Shown here: piece by piece, positions 7,830 to 16,221 of the stretch
How positions within the stretch are numbered: position 1 is the first letter of the stretch
How the letters are laid out: each line of letters opens with the position of its first letter
Source: an uncultured bacterium
GTDB taxonomy: Bacteria > Myxococcota_A > UBA9042 > PHBI01
Assembly (NCBI GenBank): GCA_938040325.1
Contig: CALHXW010000197.1
Location: 1-57,121, forward strand
Direction of reading: 5' to 3'
Length of the DNA: 57,121 nt
Notes under the pieces: model-generated
What the model saw: the letters and a program-made list of their open reading frames with translations, nothing else
What the model was told of the DNA's origin: nothing
Database searches by the model: none
Made by a program: the position numbers and the translations under genes

Positions 7830-8336
7830 TCAATACCCGTTCAGCCGGCAGATCGCGGTGTTGAGAGTGGTCGCGAAGGTCACCCACAAGATGTAGGGAA
7901 CCAGCAGCCAGGCGGCCAAGGTCGACCAGCGATGGAAGACGTAGATCGTTGCAAAGATGGCCAGCCACAGCGCCCCGATATCGATCAGCGCCAGGTCTGG
8001 CCGTTGCTTTCCGAAGAAGAACCATGACCAGCCAACGTTGAGCGCGAGCTGAAGCAAGAACACCGCAGCAGGAAGCGTTCGCTTGCCGGCGGGGACACGT
8101 CGCCAGACCAGCCAAGCCGAGATGGCCATCAACGCAAAGAGCACGGTCCAGGCAGGCCCGAAGACCCAGCCGGGTGGGTTCCAGACAGGCTTGACCAACG
8201 TGGCATACCAGCCCGTTGCGTCTGCCACGACGGGGCCTGTCACCATGCCGCCGATCGCCCCGGCGCCGAAACACAGCCCGAGCGCGACCAAGAGAGCAAC
8301 GATGTTCGATCCCGTGGAGATGGGCTTGGCTGTCAT
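7830..8336 (-). CDS. tspO: TspO/MBR family protein
   Basis: The 168-residue protein has five predicted membrane helices and the conserved TspO signatures: GGMVTGP, WYATLVKPVWNPPGWVFGPAW (split here by helix 2), LNVGWSWFFFG and WVTFATTLNTAI near the C-terminus. TspO (the bacterial counterpart of the peripheral benzodiazepine receptor) binds porphyrins and related ligands in the outer or inner membrane and is linked to tetrapyrrole and oxygen/light stress regulation. It is of normal length and all core Trp and Asn residues are present. It is minus-strand, 100 bases downstream of the large molybdopterin oxidoreductase and may be cotranscribed with it. Confidence 0.93.
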   Translation of the reverse strand: MTAKPISTGSNIVALLVALGLCFGAGAIGGMVTGPVVADATGWYATLVKPVWNPPGWVFGPAWTVLFALMAISAWLVWRRVPAGKRTLPAAVFLLQLALNVGWSWFFFGKQRPDLALIDIGALWLAIFATIYVFHRWSTLAAWLLVPYILWVTFATTLNTAICRLNGY

Positions 8337-8436
8337 AGCGAGCAGTTCCTTGTGGCAGCGACGTCGAAACGCCAGGTCATGCGGCGGAACGGCATCGGTC
8401 CGCTGCGATGGGAGAGTCTCAGCACCCTGTCATGCA

Positions 8437-10707
8437 TCATGGCGCCGGCCTGGTGGAGACAGGCGTGAGCCGCGCTGGCACGTGCTTGTGCCAAGGCGTT
8501 CCAACGAACGGGTCACGCGCGTCGATCGACGTGAGCTCGTTGGGTGCGATGCCGGACGCCTCGTCGAGGCCACCGAATCCGACGCCAAAGCCGTTCGGTA
8601 GTGAAATGTGGCCCTGCTGCATGCTGGTGGAGACCTCGACCGCGACGACTGCTGAGCCAGCGCGGGTGGTCAGCCGCACGGCGTCACCATCGCGGAGGCC
8701 GAGCGATGCGGCATCGTCCGTGCTGACCCGCAGCGCACCGGACCCGCCCTTCTTTCGCCATGCAGGGTCGCGGATGATCGTGTTGGCAGTGAACGACCGG
8801 CGCTCGCCTGCTGCGAGGATGAAGGGGAAGTCGGGGTCGGTCGCAAGACCGTCGCCGCCAACGCCGTCCTGGAGGGTCGCAAGCTCGGCCAGCAGGTCGG
8901 GCAGCTCAAGCTGGATCCTGCCGTCAGGCTTGCCGATGCGACCGAGGACTTCGTCCCAGAGGTCGCGAGCGAAGACAACGCCCGACGGCGTGTCGATCAG
9001 CGCCTGAAAGAGGGTGTCAGCCTGCAGCGGAGGCGGCCCCTTGAAGCCAGCGCGCGCCAGTGACGCACTCGCCTTCTGGGCGAAACGCAGCGCCAGTCCC
9101 CACAAGACCGCGCCCTCGCGCACCTCGACTGGCAGCGTTGGCCCGAGCGTGCGGTAGAGAATGACCGGCGCGAGCCCGGCCAAGCGCGGTTGACTCATGA
9201 CATGCTTGAAGAACGCACCTGCATAGTGAGGTCGCCCCTTGGCGGCCGCTTCGTGCAGTGGCGCAAGGTCCGCCTCGCTGAGCGCCCCGAGGGCCTCCAC
9301 CAAGCGTGCGTGGATCTCAGCCTCCGGCAGCGGGCCATCCGGCGGACTCATCAGACGCGGACGCAGCTGGAACCCGTTGTCGGGAAACTCGAAGTTAAAG
9401 AAGGTCGCCTCGGCCTTCTCGTATTGGGTCGACGCCGGGAGCACGTAGTCGGCAAGCTTCGCCGTCTCGCTCATCGCCACATCGATCACGACCAAGGTGT
9501 CGAGCGCCTCAAGTGCCTCTCGGAAGCGCTTGCTGTCGGCAAGCGAGTGGGCCGGGTTGGCAGTCTCCACGATCATCGCTCGGTAGCGCTTGGGGTGCTC
9601 GGTCAGGATCTCCTCAGCGATGACATTGCACGGCACCATCCCACCGATGATACGAGCACCGACCACCGGACTGACCCGCCCCGTGTCGCCTCCAGCGATC
9701 GACAGCAAGGGCGTCGGAATGTACTGACTGCCCCGCTTGCCGATGTTGCCGGTCAGCAGCCACACCATGCGGTGCAGATAGCTCACAAGCGTCGAGTGAC
9801 GGTTCATCTGGACGCCAAGGTCTTCGAAGCTCGCAACGCTCTCAGCCTCGCCGATGCGCCGTGCAGCCTTGCGGACAAGCCCCTCATCCACCCCGGCGTA
9901 GGCGCAGTAGTCGGCGATCGCCACCTGCGAGAGCGCCTCCTTCACGGCCTCAACACCCTCGGTGTGCGCGTCGATGAACGCGTCGTCAATGAGCCCCTCG
10001 TCGACCAAGACCGCCGCCATTGCCGCGACGAGCCACGCGTCGCGCCCAGGCTTCACCTGCAGGTGGATGTCGGCCAGCTCGGCAGTCTCTGTCCGCCGCG
10101 GGTCGATCACAATCAGGGTCCGCGCGGGGTCTTTCGACAGCTCCTTGAGCGTGACCCGAGCGCGTGGGATCGAGTGCGAGTGCCACGGGTTCTTGCCCAA
10201 GAACACGCCGACCTCGCAGTGCTCGAAGTCGCTGCGGGTGAAAGCGCCCAACATCCGGTCGCTGACCCAGAACTCGCCCGTCTTCTCCTGGGCCAGGGCG
10301 CTGGACCGCCACCGCGAGCCAAGCGCTCGGCGCGTCGCGGCAGCATAGGCGCCGGGCAGGTGGTTCCCCTGGCCACCGCCCCCATAGTAGAAGATCGACA
10401 TCCCACCGTGCGTGTCACGGACCTGCGCAAGGCGTGCGGCCACCTCGCTGATCGCCGTGTCCCAGTCGACCGTCTCGTAGGTGCCGTCCGCGCGACGACG
10501 CTGCGGGAGGGTCAGGCGCTCAGGATTGTTCTGATAGAAGTCGAGCCGGTGAGCCTTCTCACAGGCGTAGCCCTGCGACATCGGATGCTCACGGTCGCCC
10601 TTGAGCTTTGTGAAGCGGCGACCGTCATCGCCACCCAGCTGGATCTTGAGGCCGCAGTTGCACTCACAAAGGATGCACGCACTTGTCTTCCACTCTGTCG
10701 ACGCCAC
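8437..10707 (-). CDS. molybdopterin-dependent oxidoreductase (formate dehydrogenase-like)
   Basis: The GTG start at 10707 is preceded by AGGAGG with good spacing. The 756-residue product belongs to the DMSO-reductase superfamily. An N-terminal [4Fe-4S] motif uses Cys 11, 14, 18 and 49; the bis-MGD-binding domains follow (IDPRRTETAELADIHLQ, an ETANPAHS segment and a VLPASTQYEKAE segment); and the C-terminal MopB domain contains LPNGFGVGFGG. Where formate dehydrogenases have Cys or Sec as the Mo/W ligand, I see only SSALAQEKTGEFW, so the ligand may be Ser or absent. There is no Tat signal, so it should act in the cytoplasm. The physiological substrate is unknown; 'formate dehydrogenase' would be a nominal label. 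It is divergent from the RidA/Rieske/AioA-like operon. Confidence 0.85.
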   Translation of the reverse strand: MASTEWKTSACILCECNCGLKIQLGGDDGRRFTKLKGDREHPMSQGYACEKAHRLDFYQNNPERLTLPQRRRADGTYETVDWDTAISEVAARLAQVRDTHGGMSIFYYGGGGQGNHLPGAYAAATRRALGSRWRSSALAQEKTGEFWVSDRMLGAFTRSDFEHCEVGVFLGKNPWHSHSIPRARVTLKELSKDPARTLIVIDPRRTETAELADIHLQVKPGRDAWLVAAMAAVLVDEGLIDDAFIDAHTEGVEAVKEALSQVAIADYCAYAGVDEGLVRKAARRIGEAESVASFEDLGVQMNRHSTLVSYLHRMVWLLTGNIGKRGSQYIPTPLLSIAGGDTGRVSPVVGARIIGGMVPCNVIAEEILTEHPKRYRAMIVETANPAHSLADSKRFREALEALDTLVVIDVAMSETAKLADYVLPASTQYEKAEATFFNFEFPDNGFQLRPRLMSPPDGPLPEAEIHARLVEALGALSEADLAPLHEAAAKGRPHYAGAFFKHVMSQPRLAGLAPVILYRTLGPTLPVEVREGAVLWGLALRFAQKASASLARAGFKGPPPLQADTLFQALIDTPSGVVFARDLWDEVLGRIGKPDGRIQLELPDLLAELATLQDGVGGDGLATDPDFPFILAAGERRSFTANTIIRDPAWRKKGGSGALRVSTDDAASLGLRDGDAVRLTTRAGSAVVAVEVSTSMQQGHISLPNGFGVGFGGLDEASGIAPNELTSIDARDPFVGTPWHKHVPARLTPVSTRPAP

Positions 10708-10876
10708 AGCTGACCTCCTCTGCGCATCCTACCTGATTGTCGGGGTTTGCGGGGTCGCCGGCCGGTTTTTTCATTTTTGTTCAGCGCGATGTCGATCCGC
10801 GAACGGCCCACTCGTCGCGAAAGCGAGAGGCCGAGCAAATGCACACGCCTCGACACACCTGACCGAGGAACCCGTC

Positions 10877-11113
10877 ATGGCTTTTCAGAAGACACACACC
10901 GCACCGCACCGCAGCCAACGCTCATTGCTTCCCGTGGTTCTCGTCTGTGCCGTCCTCTTCGGTCTGCTGGTTTCCGCGTCAGCCATCGCTGTGACGTTCG
11001 TCGAGCGGGCGGCCGAGCCTGCTCACACCGTCACCGCCTCGGCTGCCGCTGTCTCTGCCGTGTCCACCCAGTCAGCGCACGCGCGACAGCTGACCGCTTC
11101 GCGTGGTAAATGA
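10877..11113 (+). CDS. small single-span membrane protein
   Basis: The 78-residue frame starts at ATG 10877 and has a basic, His-rich N-terminus (about 18 residues), one hydrophobic helix (LLPVVLVCAVLFGLLVSASAIAV) and an Ala/Ser/Thr-rich tail. Its stop overlaps an upstream ATG of the RidA frame, and it leads a run of plus-strand genes through 14647. No family is recognised. The clean membrane helix and position support it as real, but short length keeps confidence moderate. Confidence 0.55.
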   Translation: MAFQKTHTAPHRSQRSLLPVVLVCAVLFGLLVSASAIAVTFVERAAEPAHTVTASAAAVSAVSTQSAHARQLTASRGK

Positions 11114-11136
11114 AGCCTCCCGCATCGGAGGTGCCC

Positions 11137-11541
11137 ATGGATTCACGTCGGAAACATGTCCACTCGGGCTCGCCCTTTGAGATTCGCTACGGCTTCAGTC
11201 GCGCCATCCGCGTCGACGACCGCGTCTTCGTGTCCGGCACAGCGCCGATCAACCCCGACGGCCAGTGCGCCGATGACGTCGAAGCTCAGACCCTTCGCTG
11301 CTACACGATCATTGCTGAAGCCCTTGAAAAAGTCGGGGCCCGCGCCAGCGACGTGGTCCGCACCCGAATGTACCTCGTGCACCCAGGCGACGCCGACGCG
11401 GTCGGCCGCGTCCATCGCGACTTCTTCGGCACCGCGCGACCCGCCGCAACCATGGTCGTCGTCGGCGCCCTCATCGACCCGCGCTGGCGTGTGGAGATCG
11501 AGGCGGAGGCCATCGTCGACTCGAGCCACAGCGCCGCGTAA
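11137..11541 (+). CDS. RidA family protein (enamine/imine deaminase)
   Basis: The start at 11137 was chosen because GGAGG lies 5 bases upstream and it yields the usual RidA length (134 residues); an ATG at 11110 would add nine residues. RidA (YjgF/YER057c/UK114) family features are visible: a RAIRVDDRVFVSGTAP strand pair, DVEAQTLRCYTIIAEALEKVGA, DVVRTRMYLVHP with the conserved Arg, and a C-terminal ATMVVVGALIDPRWRVEIEAEAIV. The family forms trimers that hydrolyse reactive enamine/imine intermediates. It sits just upstream of the Rieske/molybdopterin pair, probably in one transcript. The specific substrate is not deducible. Confidence 0.88.
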   Translation: MDSRRKHVHSGSPFEIRYGFSRAIRVDDRVFVSGTAPINPDGQCADDVEAQTLRCYTIIAEALEKVGARASDVVRTRMYLVHPGDADAVGRVHRDFFGTARPAATMVVVGALIDPRWRVEIEAEAIVDSSHSAA

Positions 11542-11630
11542 GCCAACGGCTTGAGCGCGCGGCGTGACCGAGCACGGACACGGCGCGCAAGGCGGTTGAC
11601 CCACGCGAGGTCGTCAACGACCATTGAGCG

Positions 11631-12182
11631 ATGGCAAAGCGCTTCTCACGTCGTCAGTTTCTAAAGTTCAGCGCCGTCGGTCTCGGCAGCACCATGTTGG
11701 TCCAGTGCGCCGACTATGACCCGAGCGTCGGCCCGACGGAGCTCAAGCCAGGCGACGTGGTGCCGTGCGCCCGGACTTGGGTGTCGCAGCTCCAGGACCT
11801 CGTGGTCGGCCAGCCCGTCGACTTCGGCTACCCGCTGCCGACCTTGCCCGCCTTTGCGGTCAAGCTTGGCGAGCCGGCTGCTGGCGGGATTGGGCCTGAC
11901 GGCGACGTCGTTGCGTTCAGCTACCTCTGCACCCACATGGGCTGCCCAATCCTTGGGGGCTACAACCACGAGCACAAGATCCTCGGCCCCTGTCGCTGCC
12001 ACTTCACGACGTTCTCGATGCGCCACCGCGGCCAGGTCGTGCTCGGCCAGGCGACGGCGGACCTGCCGCAGATCACGCTTGAGGTGGAGGGCGACGACGT
12101 GCTGGCCACCGGCATCACCGGCGTCATCTTCGGAGAGCTCTCCCAGCGCTGCAGTCCAGCGGCAGGGGGGACAAGCGCATGA
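11631..12182 (+). CDS. aioB-like: arsenite oxidase small subunit-like Rieske protein
   Basis: The 183-residue protein begins with a textbook twin-arginine motif (SRRQFLKF) and hydrophobic stretch, so it is exported folded. The Rieske [2Fe-2S] site is complete: CTHMGC (residues 100-105) and CRCHF (121-125), supplying two Cys, two His and a second Cys pair able to form the stabilising disulfide. Flanking features typical of arsenite oxidase small subunit AioB are present, namely TFSMRHRGQVVLGQAT, LPQITLEVEGD and a final TGVIFGEL. The gene overlaps the large-subunit gene by ATGA. In Aio, electrons from Mo pass via 3Fe-4S to this cluster and on to a cytochrome or azurin, none of which is encoded here. 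The large subunit differs at the substrate pocket, so the family label is safer than a function. Confidence 0.85.
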   Translation: MAKRFSRRQFLKFSAVGLGSTMLVQCADYDPSVGPTELKPGDVVPCARTWVSQLQDLVVGQPVDFGYPLPTLPAFAVKLGEPAAGGIGPDGDVVAFSYLCTHMGCPILGGYNHEHKILGPCRCHFTTFSMRHRGQVVLGQATADLPQITLEVEGDDVLATGITGVIFGELSQRCSPAAGGTSA

Positions 12183-14647
12183 GCCGAGTACCGCTGCCCC
12201 CCGTGGATGCCGTCGTCAAGAACACCGCCTGCGAGTACTGCTCGGTCGGCTGCGGCTACAAGACCTACACCTGGCCCCTTGGACGCGAGGGCGGACTCGC
12301 CGCCGAAGAAAACGCGATCGGTCGCGACTTCCCGCTGGGCGGTGGTGGCGGCTGGCCAAGCGCGCTGATGCACAACGTGGTGCGCGTCGACGGCGAGCTG
12401 CGAAACGTGCTGGTGCTTCCCGACCCTGACGCCACGGTCGTCAACCCGGGTGGCGACCACAGCGTTCGAGGCGGCGGTCTCGCCAGCCGGCTCTACAACC
12501 CCGACAGCCCGACGCGCGACCGTCTCACCCAGCCGCAGGTCCGGATCAACGGCGAGCTAGTGGCCATCGGCTGGGATGCGGCCATCGACATCGTTGCCGA
12601 GGTCTCCGCCCACGTCATCGCGACCCGCGGGCCGCTTGCATGGGGCATGAAGCGGCCCTCTTACGGCGGCCATGAGAACGCGTACGTCCAGACCAAGCTC
12701 GCATGGAAAGCCATCGGCTCGCCGAACCACGCGGCCCACCACGCGCCTGCGGCCGGCGACGACGCGCCTGGGCTGACCGATGCCGGCATCGACGCGTTCA
12801 GCGCCTGCTACGCCGACGACAAGGCAGCCGACGTGCTGCTCATCGTCGGGACGGAGCCCTACGAGAACAAGACCGTCCGATTTGTCGACTGGATGGCGGC
12901 CGGCGGCGCGACGATGATCCACATCGATCCGCGGACCACGTTTACCTCGAACTTCGCCAAGAAAAACGGCGGCATGCACCTGCCGGTCCAGATCGGTACC
13001 GACGTTGCGCTCCTCGGCGCCATCGCACGCTACATCATCGAGCAGGGCTGGCACGATGCCGACTTCGTCCGCGACTACACCGCCGACCCAAGCCAGATCG
13101 CACTCGAGGGGAGCTGGCGGAAGCGTCGCTTTGGGCTGAGCTACAGCCAGCTCGTCACGGAGCTGACCAGCGAGGTGGCCTTCAGCCTCGACGGTGCCTC
13201 GCAAGTGACCGGCATTCCCGTCGCCGACATCATCCGCTGCGCCGAGCTCCTCAGCGGCCCGCTCGAGCCGAACGCCCCGCGCAAGAAGGTGTGCATCTAC
13301 TTTGAGAAGGGGATCATGTGGTCGCACAACCACGAGGGCACCGGCGCGCTTGCGAACCTCGCGCTGCTCCTTGGGTCCGTCGGCCGGCCTGGGCGTGCGA
13401 TCTCGCGACTTGGCGGTCACCAGCGTGGTGGCCAGACCGCGGGCGGCTATCCGCTCTCGGCGTCGCCCCATAGCTTCGAGGGCCACAACGTCCCGATGGA
13501 CCAGGACCGCTGGACGGTCGCTGGCAACACCCACTTCATGTGGGTCATTGGCACCAACTGGATCGGCTGCTCATCTGGTAGCGGCGTGCTGCGCGACAAG
13601 CTCGTGTCGATGACGCAAGCGTCGCCGCACCAGCCGACGTCGACCAACACCGCAGCGATCATCGCCACGCTCAAAGCCAGGGTCGACGCTGGCGGCATGG
13701 TCATGGTCAACCAAGAGCTCTACGCCAACGAGACGACCGCGCTGTGCGACCTTGTCCTGCCGGCATCCGGGTGGGGCGAGCGGACCTTTGCCCGCCACAA
13801 CGCCGAGCGACGCCTGCGCCTCTACGAGCGCTTCTGCGACCCGCCCGGCGAAGCCCGCGAAGACTGGGTGATCGTCGCCGACGTGGCGCGACGCATGGGC
13901 TTCGAAGGGTTCGACTGGCCCGACGGCAACGCCGTCTTGGAAGAAGCCGCCGAGGCCTCCCGCGGCAAGCGCCTCGACTTCTCGACGTTGGTCATTGGCG
14001 CCCAGGTCAAAGGCCTCACCAGCTACGAGCTGCTGCGCAGCTACGGCACGACCGGCATCCAAACGCCGGTCGACCTGCTCGACGGGCAGCTCGTGAGCAC
14101 CGAGCGCCTTCACGCCGACCTGAAGTTCAAGGGAGACAGCGGCAAGGCCAACTTCGTCAAGACCAGCTGGACGGTGGTCGAGCAGCGCTACAACGCCCTC
14201 GCGCCACGGGGCGACCAGCTCTGGGTGACGAACATGCGTGTCAATCACCTGTGGAACAACCTCTCCGACTCGCTGCGCCGCCCCGACGCGGTCGCGCGCT
14301 GGCCGGCCAACTGTCTGCAGCTCAACCCTGAGGACGCTCAGCGGCTCGGGATCGCCAGCGGCGACCAGCTCCGCATCGAGAACAGCAGCCTCATCGACCA
14401 CCTCGGCAACACCCGCACGGGCAGCTTCGAGGCTGTGGCCTACGTCACCGATGAGGTGCCGCCTGGGCTGACCTGCGCCTATTTCCTCTACCCGGGATCG
14501 ATGCCGAACTCAGTGGTGCCAGCCGACACAACGCTGCAGGCCAACAACCTCCGCTACAACTGCAAGCTTGGCCGCGGCAGCATCACCCGGCTCGGCCGCT
14601 CCCCGCTGGCCGACACCATGCCCTTTATCCCGCGCAACATCGTGTGA
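12179..14647 (+). CDS. aioA-like: arsenite oxidase/iodate reductase-like molybdopterin large subunit
   Basis: The 822-residue protein matches the AioA/IdrA clade of the DMSO-reductase superfamily. It has the CxxCxxxCGY cluster motif at Cys 18, 21 and 25 (a 3Fe-4S type, no fourth Cys nearby), RGGGLASRLYNP, an EKGIMWSHN segment, RLGGHQRGG, AERRLRLYERFCDPPG, GFEGFDWPDG and SYELLRSYGTTGIQTPV. It has no signal peptide, as expected for a subunit carried through Tat by its Rieske partner. From recalled AioA sequence, the pocket Arg and His of RxGGHQ are kept, but the upstream His and Glu that contact arsenite fall in a divergent stretch (AAGDDAPGLTDAGIDA) and seem replaced. No arsenic-resistance, sensor or idrP genes are adjacent. 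The substrate could be arsenite, iodate or another oxyanion. Confidence 0.82.
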   Translation: MSRVPLPPVDAVVKNTACEYCSVGCGYKTYTWPLGREGGLAAEENAIGRDFPLGGGGGWPSALMHNVVRVDGELRNVLVLPDPDATVVNPGGDHSVRGGGLASRLYNPDSPTRDRLTQPQVRINGELVAIGWDAAIDIVAEVSAHVIATRGPLAWGMKRPSYGGHENAYVQTKLAWKAIGSPNHAAHHAPAAGDDAPGLTDAGIDAFSACYADDKAADVLLIVGTEPYENKTVRFVDWMAAGGATMIHIDPRTTFTSNFAKKNGGMHLPVQIGTDVALLGAIARYIIEQGWHDADFVRDYTADPSQIALEGSWRKRRFGLSYSQLVTELTSEVAFSLDGASQVTGIPVADIIRCAELLSGPLEPNAPRKKVCIYFEKGIMWSHNHEGTGALANLALLLGSVGRPGRAISRLGGHQRGGQTAGGYPLSASPHSFEGHNVPMDQDRWTVAGNTHFMWVIGTNWIGCSSGSGVLRDKLVSMTQASPHQPTSTNTAAIIATLKARVDAGGMVMVNQELYANETTALCDLVLPASGWGERTFARHNAERRLRLYERFCDPPGEAREDWVIVADVARRMGFEGFDWPDGNAVLEEAAEASRGKRLDFSTLVIGAQVKGLTSYELLRSYGTTGIQTPVDLLDGQLVSTERLHADLKFKGDSGKANFVKTSWTVVEQRYNALAPRGDQLWVTNMRVNHLWNNLSDSLRRPDAVARWPANCLQLNPEDAQRLGIASGDQLRIENSSLIDHLGNTRTGSFEAVAYVTDEVPPGLTCAYFLYPGSMPNSVVPADTTLQANNLRYNCKLGRGSITRLGRSPLADTMPFIPRNIV

Positions 14648-14826
14648 TAGCGGGCGCTTCTGCCGAGTTGGTCGGACCCTCATGAGCTTGCATAGACCCT
14701 GCGCACTGTGAACTTGCTTTACGGCTGAGCGCGTATGCTGCTGCGGCGCGGCCCGCACAGACACACGCCCGACGCGTTGGCACGACGCTTGCTCTCTTGC
14801 CCAGCTCCGATACACGAGGAGCTGAC
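14648..14826. promoter_or_regulatory. intergenic region upstream of the vWA lipoprotein
   Basis: This 179-base gap separates the Aio-like operon from the vWA gene. A GAGGAG ribosome site precedes the ATG at 14827. I see no clear terminator for the upstream operon. Confidence 0.3.
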
Positions 14827-16194
14827 ATGACCTTTCCCACCACCTTTGTGGCCGCACTTGCAACCTTCGGCCTCTTGGCGGCCTGCGGAGACTCCGATGA
14901 CGCGGTCGACTGGGCGGGCGGCGGCTCAGGCTCAAGCAGCGCCGACGCCGGCTCCACGAGCTTCGACACCGCGGGCTCGAGCTCAGACACCGCGGGCTCG
15001 AGCTTCGACACCGCGGGCTCGAGCTCAGACACCGTACCGTCCGACACGTCTGGCCCGAGCCCCGACACGATGTCCGGCGTCGACGAACCGCCGCCCGCGG
15101 CTGGTCAGATGACCGCAGGCGAGTGGCGCGACCTCGACGAGTGGAGCTACTACCGAGGGCTCTTCGACGAACCGGCCTGGTCGACGATGGAGTCGCGGTG
15201 GACCTTCGACACCGCTCAGCGCGCCCGCGTCAACGTCGTCGACGCCGACGGGCTGCCGGTCAACGATGCCGCCGTTGAGCTGGTCGATGCCAACGAGGGG
15301 GTGGTCTTTCGAGCGCGGACCGACAACGCCGGACGCGCCAACGTCTACGCCAACCTCACCGAGGAGACGGAAGCGACACCGCCCTACGCCGTTCACGTGA
15401 AGGTCGCCGGCCAGAGCGCCGTGACGGCGAGCTTTGAGTTCGCTGGCCTCGCCGACGAGTTTCACGACCTCGATGTCGTCCTCGACGGAACGGTACCAGC
15501 GGCCGCAGCGGCCCTCGACCTGATGTTCGTCATCGACACCACCAGCTCAATGAGCGACGAGATGAACTTCCTCAAGGCCGAGCTCGAGTCCGTCATCTCC
15601 AACGTCGATGACGCGAGCGGGCATGGCGTCGACATCCGCTTGAGCCTCAACTACTACCGCGACCATGGCGATGACTACGTGGTCGAGCCGATGCCGTTTA
15701 CGACCGACATTGGCGCAGCCCTCGCCGACCTCCGTTCCGAGTCCGCCAGCGGAGGCGGCGACACCCCCGAGGCCGTCGAGGAAGCGCTCGCCGACGCGAT
15801 CGAAGCGCATAGCTGGCGAGCGAGCGCTCGCGCACGCCTCCTGTTTTTGGTGCTGGACGCGCCGCCGCACAGTTCCTCGCAGCACTTGGCGGTCTTGCGC
15901 CGTGTGATCCCCGCGGCAGCGGAGGCAGGAATCCGCATCATCCCGGTGACTGCCAGCGGCATCGACAAGCCCACGGAGTTTCTCACCCGCGTGATGGCCA
16001 TCGTCACGGGCGGCACCTATGTCTTCATCACCGACGACAGCGGCATCGGCAACGCTCACATCGAGTCGCACCTGCCCGGCCCCACCCAGACGATCGGCAC
16101 GGTCGAGATCGAAAAGCTCAACGACCTCCTGCCGCGAGTCATCAACGGCTACCTCACCGAGCCAGGGGGCGACGAGGACTTGCTGGGCGACTGA
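14827..16194 (+). CDS. lipoprotein with von Willebrand factor A domain
   Basis: The start at 14827 (GAGGAG ribosome site) gives a lipoprotein signal with lipobox LAAC around residue 20. A Ser/Asp/Thr linker (residues about 35-85) contains the repeated element FDTAGSSSDTAGSS, encoded by a 21-base tandem repeat. A beta-rich domain (about 125-225, Ig/CNA-B-like pattern VNVVDADGLPVNDAAVELVD) precedes a vWA domain (about 230-445). The MIDAS motif is present as DTTSSMSDE, with a GGGDTPEAVEEAL segment for the second loop. It is probably a surface-exposed metal-dependent adhesion or protein-binding protein. The 455-residue product is transcribed alone; the LysR gene is convergent. Confidence 0.85.
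   Translation: MTFPTTFVAALATFGLLAACGDSDDAVDWAGGGSGSSSADAGSTSFDTAGSSSDTAGSSFDTAGSSSDTVPSDTSGPSPDTMSGVDEPPPAAGQMTAGEWRDLDEWSYYRGLFDEPAWSTMESRWTFDTAQRARVNVVDADGLPVNDAAVELVDANEGVVFRARTDNAGRANVYANLTEETEATPPYAVHVKVAGQSAVTASFEFAGLADEFHDLDVVLDGTVPAAAAALDLMFVIDTTSSMSDEMNFLKAELESVISNVDDASGHGVDIRLSLNYYRDHGDDYVVEPMPFTTDIGAALADLRSESASGGGDTPEAVEEALADAIEAHSWRASARARLLFLVLDAPPHSSSQHLAVLRRVIPAAAEAGIRIIPVTASGIDKPTEFLTRVMAIVTGGTYVFITDDSGIGNAHIESHLPGPTQTIGTVEIEKLNDLLPRVINGYLTEPGGDEDLLGD
14962..15034 (+). repeat. 21-base tandem repeat in the lipoprotein linker
   Basis: Three full copies plus a partial copy of a 21-base unit (TTCGACACCGCGGGCTCGAG.. alternating with TCAGACACCG...) form an A-B-A-B pattern, that is, a 42-base higher-order unit. 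It encodes the FDTAGSS/SDTAGSS linker and is a likely site of length variation. Confidence 0.8.
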
Positions 16195-16221
16195 GCACGT
16201 GGCGCGACCCGGAGGTGGGAC

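Noticed and set aside
9190..10713. 507-codon plus-strand frame opposite the molybdopterin oxidoreductase
   Set aside because: The minus-strand frame has clear superfamily motifs and a ribosome site; this one is Arg/Val/Leu-rich without domains.
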